Below are positions 47,786 to 56,374 of a DNA stretch of 64,000 nucleotides, piece by piece. Positions within the stretch are counted from its first letter, which is position 1. Every line of letters begins with the position of its first letter. The position numbers and the translations under genes are program-made. The stretch is from Pseudodesulfovibrio sp. zrk46 (GTDB lineage Bacteria > Desulfobacterota > Desulfovibrionia > Desulfovibrionales > Desulfovibrionaceae): contig NZ_CP051216.1 of assembly GCF_012516435.1 (NCBI RefSeq), positions 3,347,669 through 3,411,668 of the forward strand. The letters run 5' to 3'. The notes beneath the pieces were generated by a model that was given only the letters and a program-made list of their open reading frames with translations, ran no database searches and was not told where the DNA came from.

Positions 47786-48994
47786 CTATATCTCAATGGT
47801 CTCCAAGATAGAGTCCAGAGAAGCCATAAATGTACGGATATTTTCTTTTTCTATCGTTAGGGGCGGCACTAAGCGCAATATGGTCCCCTGAGTCAGATTG
47901 CAAACCATCTTTTGGTCAAGCAATGACTTCCAAACGTCATTACCCGGAAAAGAAAGTTCAATACCGAAAAGCAATCCAAGCCCACGTGTGCCCACGATCT
48001 TATCGGGATGCTTGGCACGAAGCTTTTCAGCTTCTTCTGCGGCGAAACTACCCATTTCAAATGCACGCTCCGCCATCTTCTCTTCCAGCATAATGTCCAC
48101 GACCTTACTGGCAACAGCGGAAACAACACCGCCGCCACCAAAAGTGGTCGCATGGGAACCAGGGCTAAAACCTTTAGCTACTTCGTCCGAACAGAGAACA
48201 GCCCCTATGGGTAGACCGTTGGCTAGCGCCTTAGCTGAAGTAAAAATATCCGGCACAATTCCATAATGCTGATGTGCCCAAAAACGGCCAGTACGACATA
48301 CGCCAGTCTGAACCTCATCCACGATGAGCAACAAGCCGTTTTCCTTACATAATGCTACTATATCATTGACGTAATCTGAAGGCAGAGGGCGTACGCCACC
48401 TTCTCCTTGAACCATTTCGATCATGATAGCGGCAGTATTCTTACCAATAGCTCCGCGCAGGGCATTGACGTTGCCAAACGGCACTGTGACAAACCCCTCG
48501 GGTAAAGGACTAAAACCATCTTTTATTGGTCCAGTCTGACCTGTTGCTGTCAGGGTCGACAGCGTTCTACCATGAAAAGACTTTTCGAGAGTTATTATCT
48601 CATAACGATCTTCTTCACGGACTGTCCGCATATAACGACGGGCCAACTTGATCGCCCCTTCGTTGGCCTCTGCTCCAGAATTGGAAAAGAAAATTTTACC
48701 AGCAGCACAGGTAGAAAGCAGCTTTTCCGCCAACTGCAACTGAGGCTCCTGATAAAAAAGATTACTCACATGCACTAATTGCCGTGCTTGTTCGGCCATA
48801 ACATCAGCCAAATCATCACGACTGTGACCGAGACTGCAGACGGCGATCCCAGAAAGAAAATCAAGGTATTCTTCACCGTCCAAATCATATAATTTACATC
48901 CTTTGGCTTTGGATACAGCCAGAGGATACCGACCATATGTATTGCAAAGGAGGTTGCTCTCCCTCTCTTTTATTTCATCGAACTTATTGCTCAT
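47786..48994 (-). CDS. argD: Acetylornithine/succinylornithine aminotransferase family protein
   Basis: A 402-residue class III PLP aminotransferase: SNSGAEANEGAIKLARRY, LIVDEVQTGVCRTGRFWAHQ and the PLP lysine in TSAKALANGLPIGAV. ArgD transfers an amino group in arginine and lysine synthesis. Sequence cannot separate ArgD from close GABA or ornithine transaminases, but length and motifs fit ArgD best. It follows dut closely. Confidence 0.9.
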   Translation of the reverse strand: MSNKFDEIKERESNLLCNTYGRYPLAVSKAKGCKLYDLDGEEYLDFLSGIAVCSLGHSRDDLADVMAEQARQLVHVSNLFYQEPQLQLAEKLLSTCAAGKIFFSNSGAEANEGAIKLARRYMRTVREEDRYEIITLEKSFHGRTLSTLTATGQTGPIKDGFSPLPEGFVTVPFGNVNALRGAIGKNTAAIMIEMVQGEGGVRPLPSDYVNDIVALCKENGLLLIVDEVQTGVCRTGRFWAHQHYGIVPDIFTSAKALANGLPIGAVLCSDEVAKGFSPGSHATTFGGGGVVSAVASKVVDIMLEEKMAERAFEMGSFAAEEAEKLRAKHPDKIVGTRGLGLLFGIELSFPGNDVWKSLLDQKMVCNLTQGTILRLVPPLTIEKENIRTFMASLDSILETIEI

Positions 48995-49013
48995 TTTATC
49001 TCTCGATTATGTA

Positions 49014-49472
49014 TTATAGCTTTCCGGTGGATCCGAAACCTCCCGCACCGCGATCGGTTTCACCGAGTTCATCAACAGGGCGTATGACACCCTGAAAGAT
49101 AGGCATAAAAACAAGCTGTGCAATGCGCTGACCGCGCTTGATTCGTCGCTTCTCTCCGGAAGTATTGAGCAGTGATACTTTTATCTCGCCCCGGTAGTCA
49201 GGATCAATAACCCCCACGCCTTGGCTGACAGTCAAACCTTCCTTAGTGCCAAGACCACTACGGGAAAAGACATAGGCCGCAACACTTTTCTCAAGAATTT
49301 CAATTGAAATACCAGCAGGGATGGCCACTTTTTCACCGGAACCGATCTCCAGTTCTTCGGTGTCGATGCAAGCACGCAAGTCAAGTCCAGCAGAATGCTC
49401 GGTAGCATAAGCCAGTTCATTTTCTTTCCAAACTTCGTGCAGGAACTTCACGTTCACATCAATATTTCTCAT
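49014..49472 (-). CDS. dut: Deoxyuridine 5'-triphosphate nucleotidohydrolase
   Basis: Dut hydrolyses dUTP to dUMP, keeping uracil out of DNA. The 152-residue protein has the five dUTPase motifs: SAGLDLRAC, SRSGLGTKEG, GVIDPDYRGEIKVSL, RGQRIAQLVF, and the C-terminal GAGGFGSTGKL. Upstream of argD by 19 bases. Confidence 0.96.
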   Translation of the reverse strand: MRNIDVNVKFLHEVWKENELAYATEHSAGLDLRACIDTEELEIGSGEKVAIPAGISIEILEKSVAAYVFSRSGLGTKEGLTVSQGVGVIDPDYRGEIKVSLLNTSGEKRRIKRGQRIAQLVFMPIFQGVIRPVDELGETDRGAGGFGSTGKL

Positions 49473-49544
49473 AGAGCGTATCCGATCCTTTTTATTATTG
49501 TCGATTGGTTATGGTGCCTAAAGGGTTAGCCTGTCAATTACGGA

Positions 49545-49580
49545 ATAAAATAAGCGCCAGGACAATGTGCCCCGGCGCTA
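49545..49580 (-). terminator. Intrinsic terminator of the symporter operon
   Basis: AGCGCC and GGCGCT plus an inner GG/CC pair form the stem; the minus strand continues TATTTTATTCC. It lies about 28 bases after the symporter stop. Confidence 0.7.
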
Positions 49581-49607
49581 GATAAACTGATTTCAACAGT
49601 AATTATT

Positions 49608-51215
49608 TTATACCACGCCGTTCCAGCACATTTCGAGGTGTTTTTCACCCATACGTCGAGTGGCAAGGCTAACGCCTATGGCCAATGCGACAGATACGGG
49701 CAGGGCGACCACATTGGGATCAACCCACTGGAGCAGCCATGGCCATGACATTGGAGTTGCATCGGCCACCAGAGTTACCTTGCCAGTCAGAGCCTGACAC
49801 AGGCCTATCGGCTTTGCTTCTTTGAGGTGGATGAAGAGCAGCCAGAACATCGAAGAAGCAAACCCACCGACCATAGAGACCTTTGCTCCTATTTTAGTCA
49901 TGCCTTTCCAATAAAGCCCCAAAACGTAGATGGGGAGAAAGGAGGCTGCGCAAAGACCAAAGAAGAAAGCCGTGGCGCGTGCGATAACACCACCTGGCAA
50001 CAACCAAGCCCAGACAAGAGTGGCGATGACCGCAATGGTAACGCCAAGACGATTCAGCTTCATGGAAGAACCGCTGTTGCCGATTTTTACATGCTGCTCC
50101 AAAAAGTCTCGGGAAAGGGAAGTTCCACCCACATGGTACTGAGAGCTCATGGTAGACATGGCTGCCGCAAACATTGCCACAAGGAAAAGACCGGAAAACC
50201 AACCGGGCATGATCTTATCGATGTAAATGGGAATAATTTTATCGAAGTTACCACCAGCCATAGCGATAGAGATCTTTCCGAATTCATTAAAAAACACAAC
50301 GTTTGACAGCGCCCCTACGGTGAAGGCGACACCAGTCATGAGCAAAATAAAAATACCACCTATCGCTACAGCACGATTCAGTTCGCGATCAGAAGGAACA
50401 GTCATATATCGGATGGCAAGCTGCGGTTGAGCCAAAACTCCGATTCCGACACCATATATAATTGTAGTGTAGATAGTCAGTCCGATGGGCGATTGAAAGT
50501 GAGGTCCTTCAGTCCATCCAACCAACCCGCCCTTGAGCAGCTTGGGAGGAATCATGTTCACCATATCCGTCAAGGCTTGATGCGCTTCGGTAACTCCACC
50601 CAGCAGAGAGTAAGTGGTAACCATAAGAATAAGCATCATGACGGCCATAATTGTACCTTGAAAAGCGTCGGTATACATCACTGCCTTCAGACCACCAGTA
50701 ACTACATACATGGCAACAATGGCTGTCACGATCAAAAGCCATGCGCCGTAGCTGACAGCGGGGAAAGCTACTTCAAGCATACGACAAATACCTATGAGTA
50801 CAGCAGCTGCGTATACAGGAATAAAGACAAAGACGACAACACCAGAGAACTGCTGAATGAATTTTGAATTGTAACGCCTACCCAGAAACTCGGGAAAAGT
50901 GTGCGCATCAAGTGCGAGCCCCATACGGCGCGTGCGCTTGCCAAAGAAGACCATAGCAACGAAGATACCTACGAAAATCGTCAAAAAAGTCAGCCACAGC
51001 AACGACATGCCAAACATGCCCGACACGCCACCAAAACCTATTATGGCAGAAGTGGAAACAAAGGTTGCTCCATAAGACATTGCAAGGACAAACGGATTCA
51101 TCTGACGCCCAGCCAGCATATAATCGGTGGACTGTTTAGTTTTTTTCCACGCCTGGTATCCGAGGTAAAAAATGACACCCAAATATATGAGAATACCGAG
51201 AATCTTACCTTCCAT
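49608..51215 (-). CDS. Sodium:solute symporter (SSS family), likely phenylalanine-regulated
   Basis: A 535-residue integral membrane protein with about 13 spans and the SSS-family motifs (YMLAGRQMNPFVLAMSYGATFVSTSAIIGFGG; VMYTDAFQGTIMAVMM; FAAAMSTMSSQYHVGGTSL). It should import a solute with sodium. The substrate is not evident from the protein, but the upstream leader peptide and attenuator contain nine Phe codons, which points to phenylalanine or an aromatic relative. Its start follows CAGGAGGATGCG directly after the small accessory gene. Confidence 0.9.
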   Translation of the reverse strand: MEGKILGILIYLGVIFYLGYQAWKKTKQSTDYMLAGRQMNPFVLAMSYGATFVSTSAIIGFGGVSGMFGMSLLWLTFLTIFVGIFVAMVFFGKRTRRMGLALDAHTFPEFLGRRYNSKFIQQFSGVVVFVFIPVYAAAVLIGICRMLEVAFPAVSYGAWLLIVTAIVAMYVVTGGLKAVMYTDAFQGTIMAVMMLILMVTTYSLLGGVTEAHQALTDMVNMIPPKLLKGGLVGWTEGPHFQSPIGLTIYTTIIYGVGIGVLAQPQLAIRYMTVPSDRELNRAVAIGGIFILLMTGVAFTVGALSNVVFFNEFGKISIAMAGGNFDKIIPIYIDKIMPGWFSGLFLVAMFAAAMSTMSSQYHVGGTSLSRDFLEQHVKIGNSGSSMKLNRLGVTIAVIATLVWAWLLPGGVIARATAFFFGLCAASFLPIYVLGLYWKGMTKIGAKVSMVGGFASSMFWLLFIHLKEAKPIGLCQALTGKVTLVADATPMSWPWLLQWVDPNVVALPVSVALAIGVSLATRRMGEKHLEMCWNGVV

Positions 51216-51362
51216 CTACGCATCCTCCTGGGGCGGCTTTACATCAGAAGATTCACCCGATTCGTTCCAATTCACAATTCCGTAAACGACGCACAATACT
51301 GTGGCACCAATACTAAGCCAGTAGGCCAGTGCGATCTCCATACTCCCGAAACCCAACATCAT
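51216..51362 (-). CDS. Symporter small accessory protein, 48 residues
   Basis: A 48-residue single-span protein starting MMLGFGSMEIALAYWLSIGA with one hydrophobic segment (about 9-31) and a charged tail ending PPQEDA. AGAGG lies 8 bases before the first ATG. It ends next to the symporter ATG, whose ribosome binding site lies inside its last codons (translational coupling). Such short proteins are regularly found upstream of SSS-family symporters and are thought to stabilise them; the exact role is unproven. Confidence 0.85.
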   Translation of the reverse strand: MMLGFGSMEIALAYWLSIGATVLCVVYGIVNWNESGESSDVKPPQEDA

Positions 51363-51406
51363 GATAAAAACCTCTCTCGTTGCGGGCCTAACGCTTGTCC
51401 AACGGC

Positions 51407-51448
51407 AGATAAAAGAAAAGGGCCGCTGGCTTAACGCCTGCGGCCCTT
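51407..51448 (-). terminator. Attenuator terminator in the symporter leader
   Basis: On the minus strand AAGGGCCGC (51448-51440) pairs with GCGGCCCTT (51426-51418); an inner GGC/GCC extends it to 12 bp with one mismatch. CTTTTCTTTTATC follows. It lies before the first structural gene, not after a gene. Confidence 0.88.
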
Positions 51449-51517
51449 GTTATGAATGCATTTACCTATCTATGGTTATACGCACACCCCAAGACCGCAG
51501 GCGCTTCTAAAGAAGCG
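51435..51517 (-). promoter_or_regulatory. Phenylalanine attenuator: competing antiterminator and pause hairpin
   Basis: Region 2 is CGCCTGCGG at 51503-51495, inside the end of the leader ORF. It is the exact complement of region 3, CCGCAGGCG at 51443-51435, which overlaps the 5' arm of the terminator; a nearby CTTG/CAAG pair extends the duplex. A small hairpin (CGCTTC/GAAGCG, 51517-51502) precedes region 2 and could act as a pause. A ribosome stalled on Phe codons leaves region 2 free, forms 2:3 and prevents the terminator; a ribosome reaching the stop covers region 2 and lets the terminator form. Confidence 0.82.
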
Positions 51518-51565
51518 AAAGCTAAAAAAGAAAAAGAAGCTAAAGCGGTTTAGGTTTGTACTCAT
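51476..51565 (-). CDS. Phe-rich leader peptide of the symporter operon
   Basis: A 29-residue frame with ATG at 51565 and AAAGG 7 bases upstream, stop TAA at 51478-51476. It contains nine Phe, with the run FSFFFFFSFRFF at residues 8-19, and no Tyr or Trp. This is the design of pheL/pheM-type attenuation leaders. Its last ten codons overlap region 2 of the attenuator. A plus-strand frame over the same bases (Lys/Glu-rich, no ribosome binding site) is antisense to the Phe codons and is not believed. Confidence 0.85.
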   Translation of the reverse strand: MSTNLNRFSFFFFFSFRFFRSACGLGVCV

Positions 51566-51968
51566 GTAGAAACCTTTAGTTTGGAATATTTGCAAAGTCA
51601 AGCGCAGAGCCATTCTTACGTAAAAATGACTTTCTCCACGATGTTCATTTTAGTAAAGCGAAGAGTACATTTTGGTAGGTTGCGAAGGGTTATCTCTTCA
51701 TTTCAACATAATTAATAATAGAAAGTTTTCCTTAGTTGGTTTGCAATCAAAAAATGAGTAAACACAATTACCAGATTTAACAATGATGATTTTTACAATA
51801 AAATCAGCTAATTGAAACTCTTCTTGACAGAAAAGGTTTTCCTGTGCTCTTTTGTCAACTCTTCACACAAAGCGCTATTTGCTCTTATTGTGAAAAACAA
51901 GAAACGCCAACAAGGTTGAACTAAACAAAAGATTACTTTTTTGGCAATAAACGAAAGAGGTGCCCAAC
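51566..51968. other. Intergenic region between the symporter leader and the glutamate synthase operon
   Basis: About 400 bases, AT-rich, divergent. A TTGACA at 51824 and TTGTCA at 51852 (followed 17-18 bases later by TATTTG) are candidate -35/-10 elements for the glutamate synthase operon. On the minus strand TTGACT at 51601 lies too close to the leader peptide start to be its promoter unless transcription is nearly leaderless. No further coding sequence seen. Confidence 0.4.
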
Positions 51969-53495
51969 TTGCTGTTCCAACCCGTCAATAAAAACTATCA
52001 CGAGTTTTGCATTGACCGTGACAAAGACCTGTGCATCGATTGCCAGGTTTGTGTCCGACAGTGTTCCTATGAGGCCCATTTCTGGGATGAAGCTCGCCAG
52101 AAAGTGGCACATGACAATACGAAATGTATTGGCTGTCATCGCTGCGAGGCTCTGTGTCCAACTGCTGCGCTGAACATTCGCAACAAACCATCCGACTTCA
52201 GGACCAACAATCTGTGGCGGCCGGTATTTCTGCAGAACATTTACAAACAGGCCGACACAGGTGGTGTGCTACTGGCTGGCATGGGGTCGCCCGTTGACAT
52301 TCCGGTTTACTGGGACCGCATGCTTCTGGACGCAAGCCAGGTCACTAATCCTTCTATTGATCCACTTCGCGAACCGATGGAACTCAAGACCTTCCTTGGA
52401 GCCAAACCCAAAAAGGTTGAAATTGAAACAGATAAGAATGGCAAGCCTAATCTCAAGACGAAACTGACACCCCAAATCGAATTAGACGTACCTATCATGT
52501 TTGCGGCGATGTCATTCGGAGCAATCAACTTCAATTTACACCGAGCCATGGCACGCGCCGCAACTGAAACCGGCACAGCGTACAACACTGGTGAGGGCGG
52601 CCTGCACAAGTCCCTCTATAAATACGGCAAAAACACCATTGTTCAGGTTGCTTCCGGTCGATTTGGCGTACATCTTGATTACCTTAAAGCTGGTTGCGGC
52701 ATCGAAATCAAGGTTGGTCAAGGAGCCAAGCCCGGCATCGGCGGCCATTTACCAGGTGAAAAAATCAACGACAAAGTGTCTGAAACACGCATGGTTCCTA
52801 TCGGTTCCGACGCAATTTCACCCGCACCACACCACGACATTTACTCAATTGAGGATCTCTTACAGCTTATCTATGCGTTAAAGGAGGCCTCGGAATACAA
52901 GGTTCCTGTCTCTGTTAAGATCGCAGCAGTCCATAACGTGGCCGCTATCGCTTCCGGTATTGCCCGTGCTGGCGCTGACATCATTACAGTAGACGGCATG
53001 CGCGGTGGCACAGGCGCCGCTCCGGCCATGATTCGTGATAACGTAGGTATCCCCCTCGAACTTGCCTTGGCACAAGTGGACCAACGTCTACGCGACGAAG
53101 GCATTCGCAATAACGTTTCCATAGTTGCAGCTGGTGGTATCCGTTGCGCAGGCGACGTCATCAAGGCCATAGCTCTTGGCGCAGACGCCGTGTATATCGG
53201 TACAGCAACCTTGATCGCTGTAGGCTGTACAATTTGTGGACGCTGCTACACTGGTAAATGTCCCTGGGGCATTGCAACGAACGACCCCAAGCTTTCCAAA
53301 CGACAAAATCCCGACATTGCAGCCAAGAAACTGTCCAACTTAATTCGTGCTTGGGGACATGAGATCGAAGAAATGCTAGGCGGCATGGGACTTAACTCTA
53401 TTGAATCACTGCGGGGGAACCGTGACAAACTGCGCGGCGTAGGCCTTTCTGATACTGAACTCGACATTCTCGGCATCAAGCATGCTGGTCGCTAA
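51969..53495 (+). CDS. Glutamate synthase FMN-domain subunit with N-terminal ferredoxin domain
   Basis: A protein of about 508 residues with an N-terminal two-cluster ferredoxin (CIDCQVCVRQC and CIGCHRCEALCP), then the FMN-binding TIM-barrel of the glutamate synthase alpha subunit (AAMSFGAINFNLHRAMA, VKIAAVHNVAAIASGIARAGADIITVDG, IVAAGGIRCAGDVIKAIALGADAVYIG) and the 3Fe-4S Cys motif CTICGRCYTGKCPWG. It makes glutamate from 2-oxoglutarate and ammonia passed from a separate glutaminase subunit. I favour TTG 51969 with AGAGG 8 bases upstream; GTG 51960 overlaps that motif. Confidence 0.9.
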   Translation: MLFQPVNKNYHEFCIDRDKDLCIDCQVCVRQCSYEAHFWDEARQKVAHDNTKCIGCHRCEALCPTAALNIRNKPSDFRTNNLWRPVFLQNIYKQADTGGVLLAGMGSPVDIPVYWDRMLLDASQVTNPSIDPLREPMELKTFLGAKPKKVEIETDKNGKPNLKTKLTPQIELDVPIMFAAMSFGAINFNLHRAMARAATETGTAYNTGEGGLHKSLYKYGKNTIVQVASGRFGVHLDYLKAGCGIEIKVGQGAKPGIGGHLPGEKINDKVSETRMVPIGSDAISPAPHHDIYSIEDLLQLIYALKEASEYKVPVSVKIAAVHNVAAIASGIARAGADIITVDGMRGGTGAAPAMIRDNVGIPLELALAQVDQRLRDEGIRNNVSIVAAGGIRCAGDVIKAIALGADAVYIGTATLIAVGCTICGRCYTGKCPWGIATNDPKLSKRQNPDIAAKKLSNLIRAWGHEIEEMLGGMGLNSIESLRGNRDKLRGVGLSDTELDILGIKHAGR

Positions 53496-53507
53496 ACGGA
53501 GGACGAT

Positions 53508-53957
53508 ATGAAAAGAGTCTATCCGGACAAAGAATACTGCATCGGTTGCCATCTCTGCGAGTTGGCCTGCATCACAGCTCACTCCAAAAGCAAGGACCTG
53601 ATTGTTGCCTACCGAGAAGAACGCACAAAGGACGGCCTGAACTCCTGCAAAAAGGTCTTCGAGAAGGGGGATACCTGTGTGGCCATTTCCTGCCGTCACT
53701 GTGACGAACCCTCCTGCATTGCCGCCTGTATCTCCGGTGGCCTTCATAAAGACCCTGAAACAGGACGCACGGTCTATGACCGTGAAAAATGCGTAGGTTG
53801 CTGGTCTTGCCTCATGGCTTGCCCCTACGGGGCCATTAAGCGCCATCCAACAGAAAGCAAGATCATAAAATGTGACCTCTGCTCAGACAGGAAGGAAGGC
53901 CCGGCCTGCGTTGCAGCCTGCCCAAACTTGGCTCTCAAATTCGAAGAACGCGACTAG
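53508..53957 (+). CDS. 4Fe-4S dicluster ferredoxin-like electron transfer subunit
   Basis: A 149-residue protein with four Cys clusters: CIGCHLCELAC, CRHCDEPSCIAAC, CVGCWSCLMACPYG, and CDLCSDRKEGPACVAACPN. Such polyferredoxins shuttle electrons between modules. Encoded between the FMN subunit and the FAD oxidoreductase, 12 bases from the former. Confidence 0.93.
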   Translation: MKRVYPDKEYCIGCHLCELACITAHSKSKDLIVAYREERTKDGLNSCKKVFEKGDTCVAISCRHCDEPSCIAACISGGLHKDPETGRTVYDREKCVGCWSCLMACPYGAIKRHPTESKIIKCDLCSDRKEGPACVAACPNLALKFEERD

Positions 53958-53971
53958 AAGAGGAGATACCA

Positions 53972-55258
53972 ATGAAATACGTAATCATAGGCAACGGTAT
54001 CGCCTCCATCGGAGCCATCGAAGGCATTCGCAAGGTTGATGCCAAAAACGAAATCCTGGTCATTGGAGCAGAAGATTCTCCGGCGTACGGTCGTCCACTG
54101 ATCTCCTATCTACTGGCAGGTAAGATCACCCCGGATCGCCTAGCCCTTCGGCCTCAAGAGTTCTACGAGAAATCCAATGTATCCTTAAAACTTGGGACCA
54201 CCGTCACCGATATCAATACTTCTGCCAAGACCGTGCAGACCGACAAGGGCGAGTCCATTGAGTTCGAAAACTTGCTCATCGCCACCGGAGGTATTCCATT
54301 TACTCCTCCTATTCCAGGCTCTGAAGGTTCGGATGTCTATAATTTTACCAATCTGAAGCATGCTCAAACCCTAATCTCTAAAGCAAAGGAGATCAGAAGG
54401 GCGGTTGTCATAGGTGGTGGTCTTATTGGTCTAAAAGCCGGTGAATCCCTATTTGATCGTGGCGTAGACGTGACTATCCTTGAACTATCCCCAAGAATAT
54501 TGAGTCTCGCCTTTGATGAAAATGCAGCCTCTTTGGCAAGCTCCCGTCTTAAAGAAGTGGGGTTACATGTTCGTTGCGGTGTTTCTGCCAAGGAAATTCA
54601 ACGTGATGCGGAAGGCAACCTTAAAGGGGTGCATCTGACTGACGGCGATTTCCTCCAGTGTGACGTTGTCGTCATCGCAATCGGTGTCGTGCCCAACTAC
54701 AATTTAGCCAAAGATTCTGGAATAAAAGTCGACCGCGGCATCCATGTGGATGATCATATGCGCACCAGCGCCGAAGGAATTTTCGCAGCAGGAGACGTGG
54801 CCCAGGCGAAGGATCTATTGTTTGGCGATGACCGAGTTATTCCAATTTGGACCAACGCATACAACCAGGGCTTCTGCGCAGGCAAGAACATGACAGGCAC
54901 AGCCATTGAGTTCTCCGGCAGTCTGGCTATGAATTCCATCAGCTTTTATGGCCTGCCAACAATATCAGTAGGCACTGTAAATCCACCAGATGGCGATGAC
55001 TCCTATGAGGTCGCCGTGTCCCTTGATGAGAAGAAGAAAAGCTACCGCAAACTCGTGTTCCAGAACGATAGGATCGTTGGGTATGTACTGGTAGGCGACA
55101 TCGATATGGCTGGCATGTACACTGCCTTCGTGAAGTTCCAGATGAAAGTACCCCAAGACGCTAAGAAGCAAATCCTGGCAGGAGAGCCTGACGTTCTCAT
55201 GTGGCCTGATGATTTCTTCAAGGAAACCTGGAATCCCGGCTGGGAAGAACAGGACTAG
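53972..55258 (+). CDS. FAD-dependent pyridine nucleotide-disulfide oxidoreductase, likely electron donor subunit
   Basis: A 428-residue flavoprotein with an FAD fold (IGNGIASIGAIEGIRK), a second dinucleotide fold (VVIGGGLIGLKAGES) and FAAGDVAQA near the C-terminal part. No Cys redox pair is seen, so it resembles NADH:rubredoxin/ferredoxin reductases rather than disulfide reductases. It probably takes electrons from NAD(P)H for the split glutamate synthase in place of GltD. Confidence 0.9.
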   Translation: MKYVIIGNGIASIGAIEGIRKVDAKNEILVIGAEDSPAYGRPLISYLLAGKITPDRLALRPQEFYEKSNVSLKLGTTVTDINTSAKTVQTDKGESIEFENLLIATGGIPFTPPIPGSEGSDVYNFTNLKHAQTLISKAKEIRRAVVIGGGLIGLKAGESLFDRGVDVTILELSPRILSLAFDENAASLASSRLKEVGLHVRCGVSAKEIQRDAEGNLKGVHLTDGDFLQCDVVVIAIGVVPNYNLAKDSGIKVDRGIHVDDHMRTSAEGIFAAGDVAQAKDLLFGDDRVIPIWTNAYNQGFCAGKNMTGTAIEFSGSLAMNSISFYGLPTISVGTVNPPDGDDSYEVAVSLDEKKKSYRKLVFQNDRIVGYVLVGDIDMAGMYTAFVKFQMKVPQDAKKQILAGEPDVLMWPDDFFKETWNPGWEEQD

Positions 55259-55275
55259 TGAGAGGAATTATATAA

Positions 55276-56373
55276 ATGAAAGCGCCTGAAAGATATTACG
55301 ATTTCGAGAAGGATATATCCGGCTGTGGTATATTCGGCGTCATTAACAAAAAGAGAGGGTTGATCCCCGGCGACATGCCCATCCAAGCCATGGCCTGTAT
55401 GCACGATCGTGGCAACGGCCTGGGAGGAGGGTTTGCAGCCTACGGAATCTATCCTGAGCACGCCGACCATTATGCTTTTCACTTGATGTATGATGATGAC
55501 GCAGTCATCGAAAGGACTGAAAAGCTGCTACGCCACTACTTCGACATGCATCATTACGAGCCAATTCCAACTCGTCGAGTGCTTGCAATTCCCAATCCGC
55601 CGACCTTCAACCGTTACTTTGTCACTGTACCAGAACGTCCACTTAACGAGTACGCGGAATTACCAGAAGAAGATTACATTGTTGCTGTAGTCATGAAGAT
55701 AAACACCACTATAAACGGTGCGTTCGTTGTATCTTCAGGTAAAAATATGGGCGCCTTCAAAGGTGTTGGTTTTCCCGAAGAGATAGCCGATCTTTTCAGA
55801 CTGGAAGAGTACAAGGCTTACATATGGACTGGCCACAATCGATTCCCAACCAACACCCCCGGTTGGTGGGGCGGGGCACATCCGTTCACTATCCTAAACT
55901 GGTCCATTGTACACAATGGCGAGATATCTTCATACGGCATCAACCGTCGCTACTTGTGCGAACACGACTACCTGTGCACCATGATGACTGACACGGAAGT
56001 CGTAGCATACGAACTCGACCTGCTCATTAGAAAACACGGCCTATCCTGGGAGATGGCAGCCAAATGCTTTGCGCCGCCATTCTGGGACGAAATTGAGCGC
56101 ATGGATAAAGAAGATCAGGAGTTGTACAAAACCCTGCGCGCGACCTATGGTCCAGGTATGCTTAATGGTCCATTTGCCATTCTCGTTGCAGACAACAATC
56201 GTTTGATGGGGCTCAACGACCGAATCAAGTTGCGCCCGCTGCTGGTAGCCGAGAAAGACGACATGGTTTTCATGTCAAGTGAAGAATCCGCCGTTCGCGA
56301 TGTCTGTCCCGAATTGGATCGAGTCTGGATGCCCAAGGCAGGTGAACCCGTTATCGTGGACCTGGAGGACTAA
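55276..56373 (+). CDS. Class II glutamine amidotransferase subunit of glutamate synthase
   Basis: A 365-residue class II amidotransferase: after a 16-residue propeptide (YDFEKDISG) comes Cys17 in CGIFGVINKKRGL, the N-terminal nucleophile after processing; HNGEISSYGIN and HDRGNGLGGG support the call. It corresponds to the first domain of GltB, split off as a separate gene, and supplies ammonia. Confidence 0.9.
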   Translation: MKAPERYYDFEKDISGCGIFGVINKKRGLIPGDMPIQAMACMHDRGNGLGGGFAAYGIYPEHADHYAFHLMYDDDAVIERTEKLLRHYFDMHHYEPIPTRRVLAIPNPPTFNRYFVTVPERPLNEYAELPEEDYIVAVVMKINTTINGAFVVSSGKNMGAFKGVGFPEEIADLFRLEEYKAYIWTGHNRFPTNTPGWWGGAHPFTILNWSIVHNGEISSYGINRRYLCEHDYLCTMMTDTEVVAYELDLLIRKHGLSWEMAAKCFAPPFWDEIERMDKEDQELYKTLRATYGPGMLNGPFAILVADNNRLMGLNDRIKLRPLLVAEKDDMVFMSSEESAVRDVCPELDRVWMPKAGEPVIVDLED

Positions 56374-56374
56374 C

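Noticed and set aside
51452..51553. A 33-codon plus-strand frame rich in Lys, Glu and Ala
   Set aside because: It is the antisense of the Phe codons of the leader peptide, has no ribosome binding site and is not followed by a partner gene; the minus-strand reading explains the region better.
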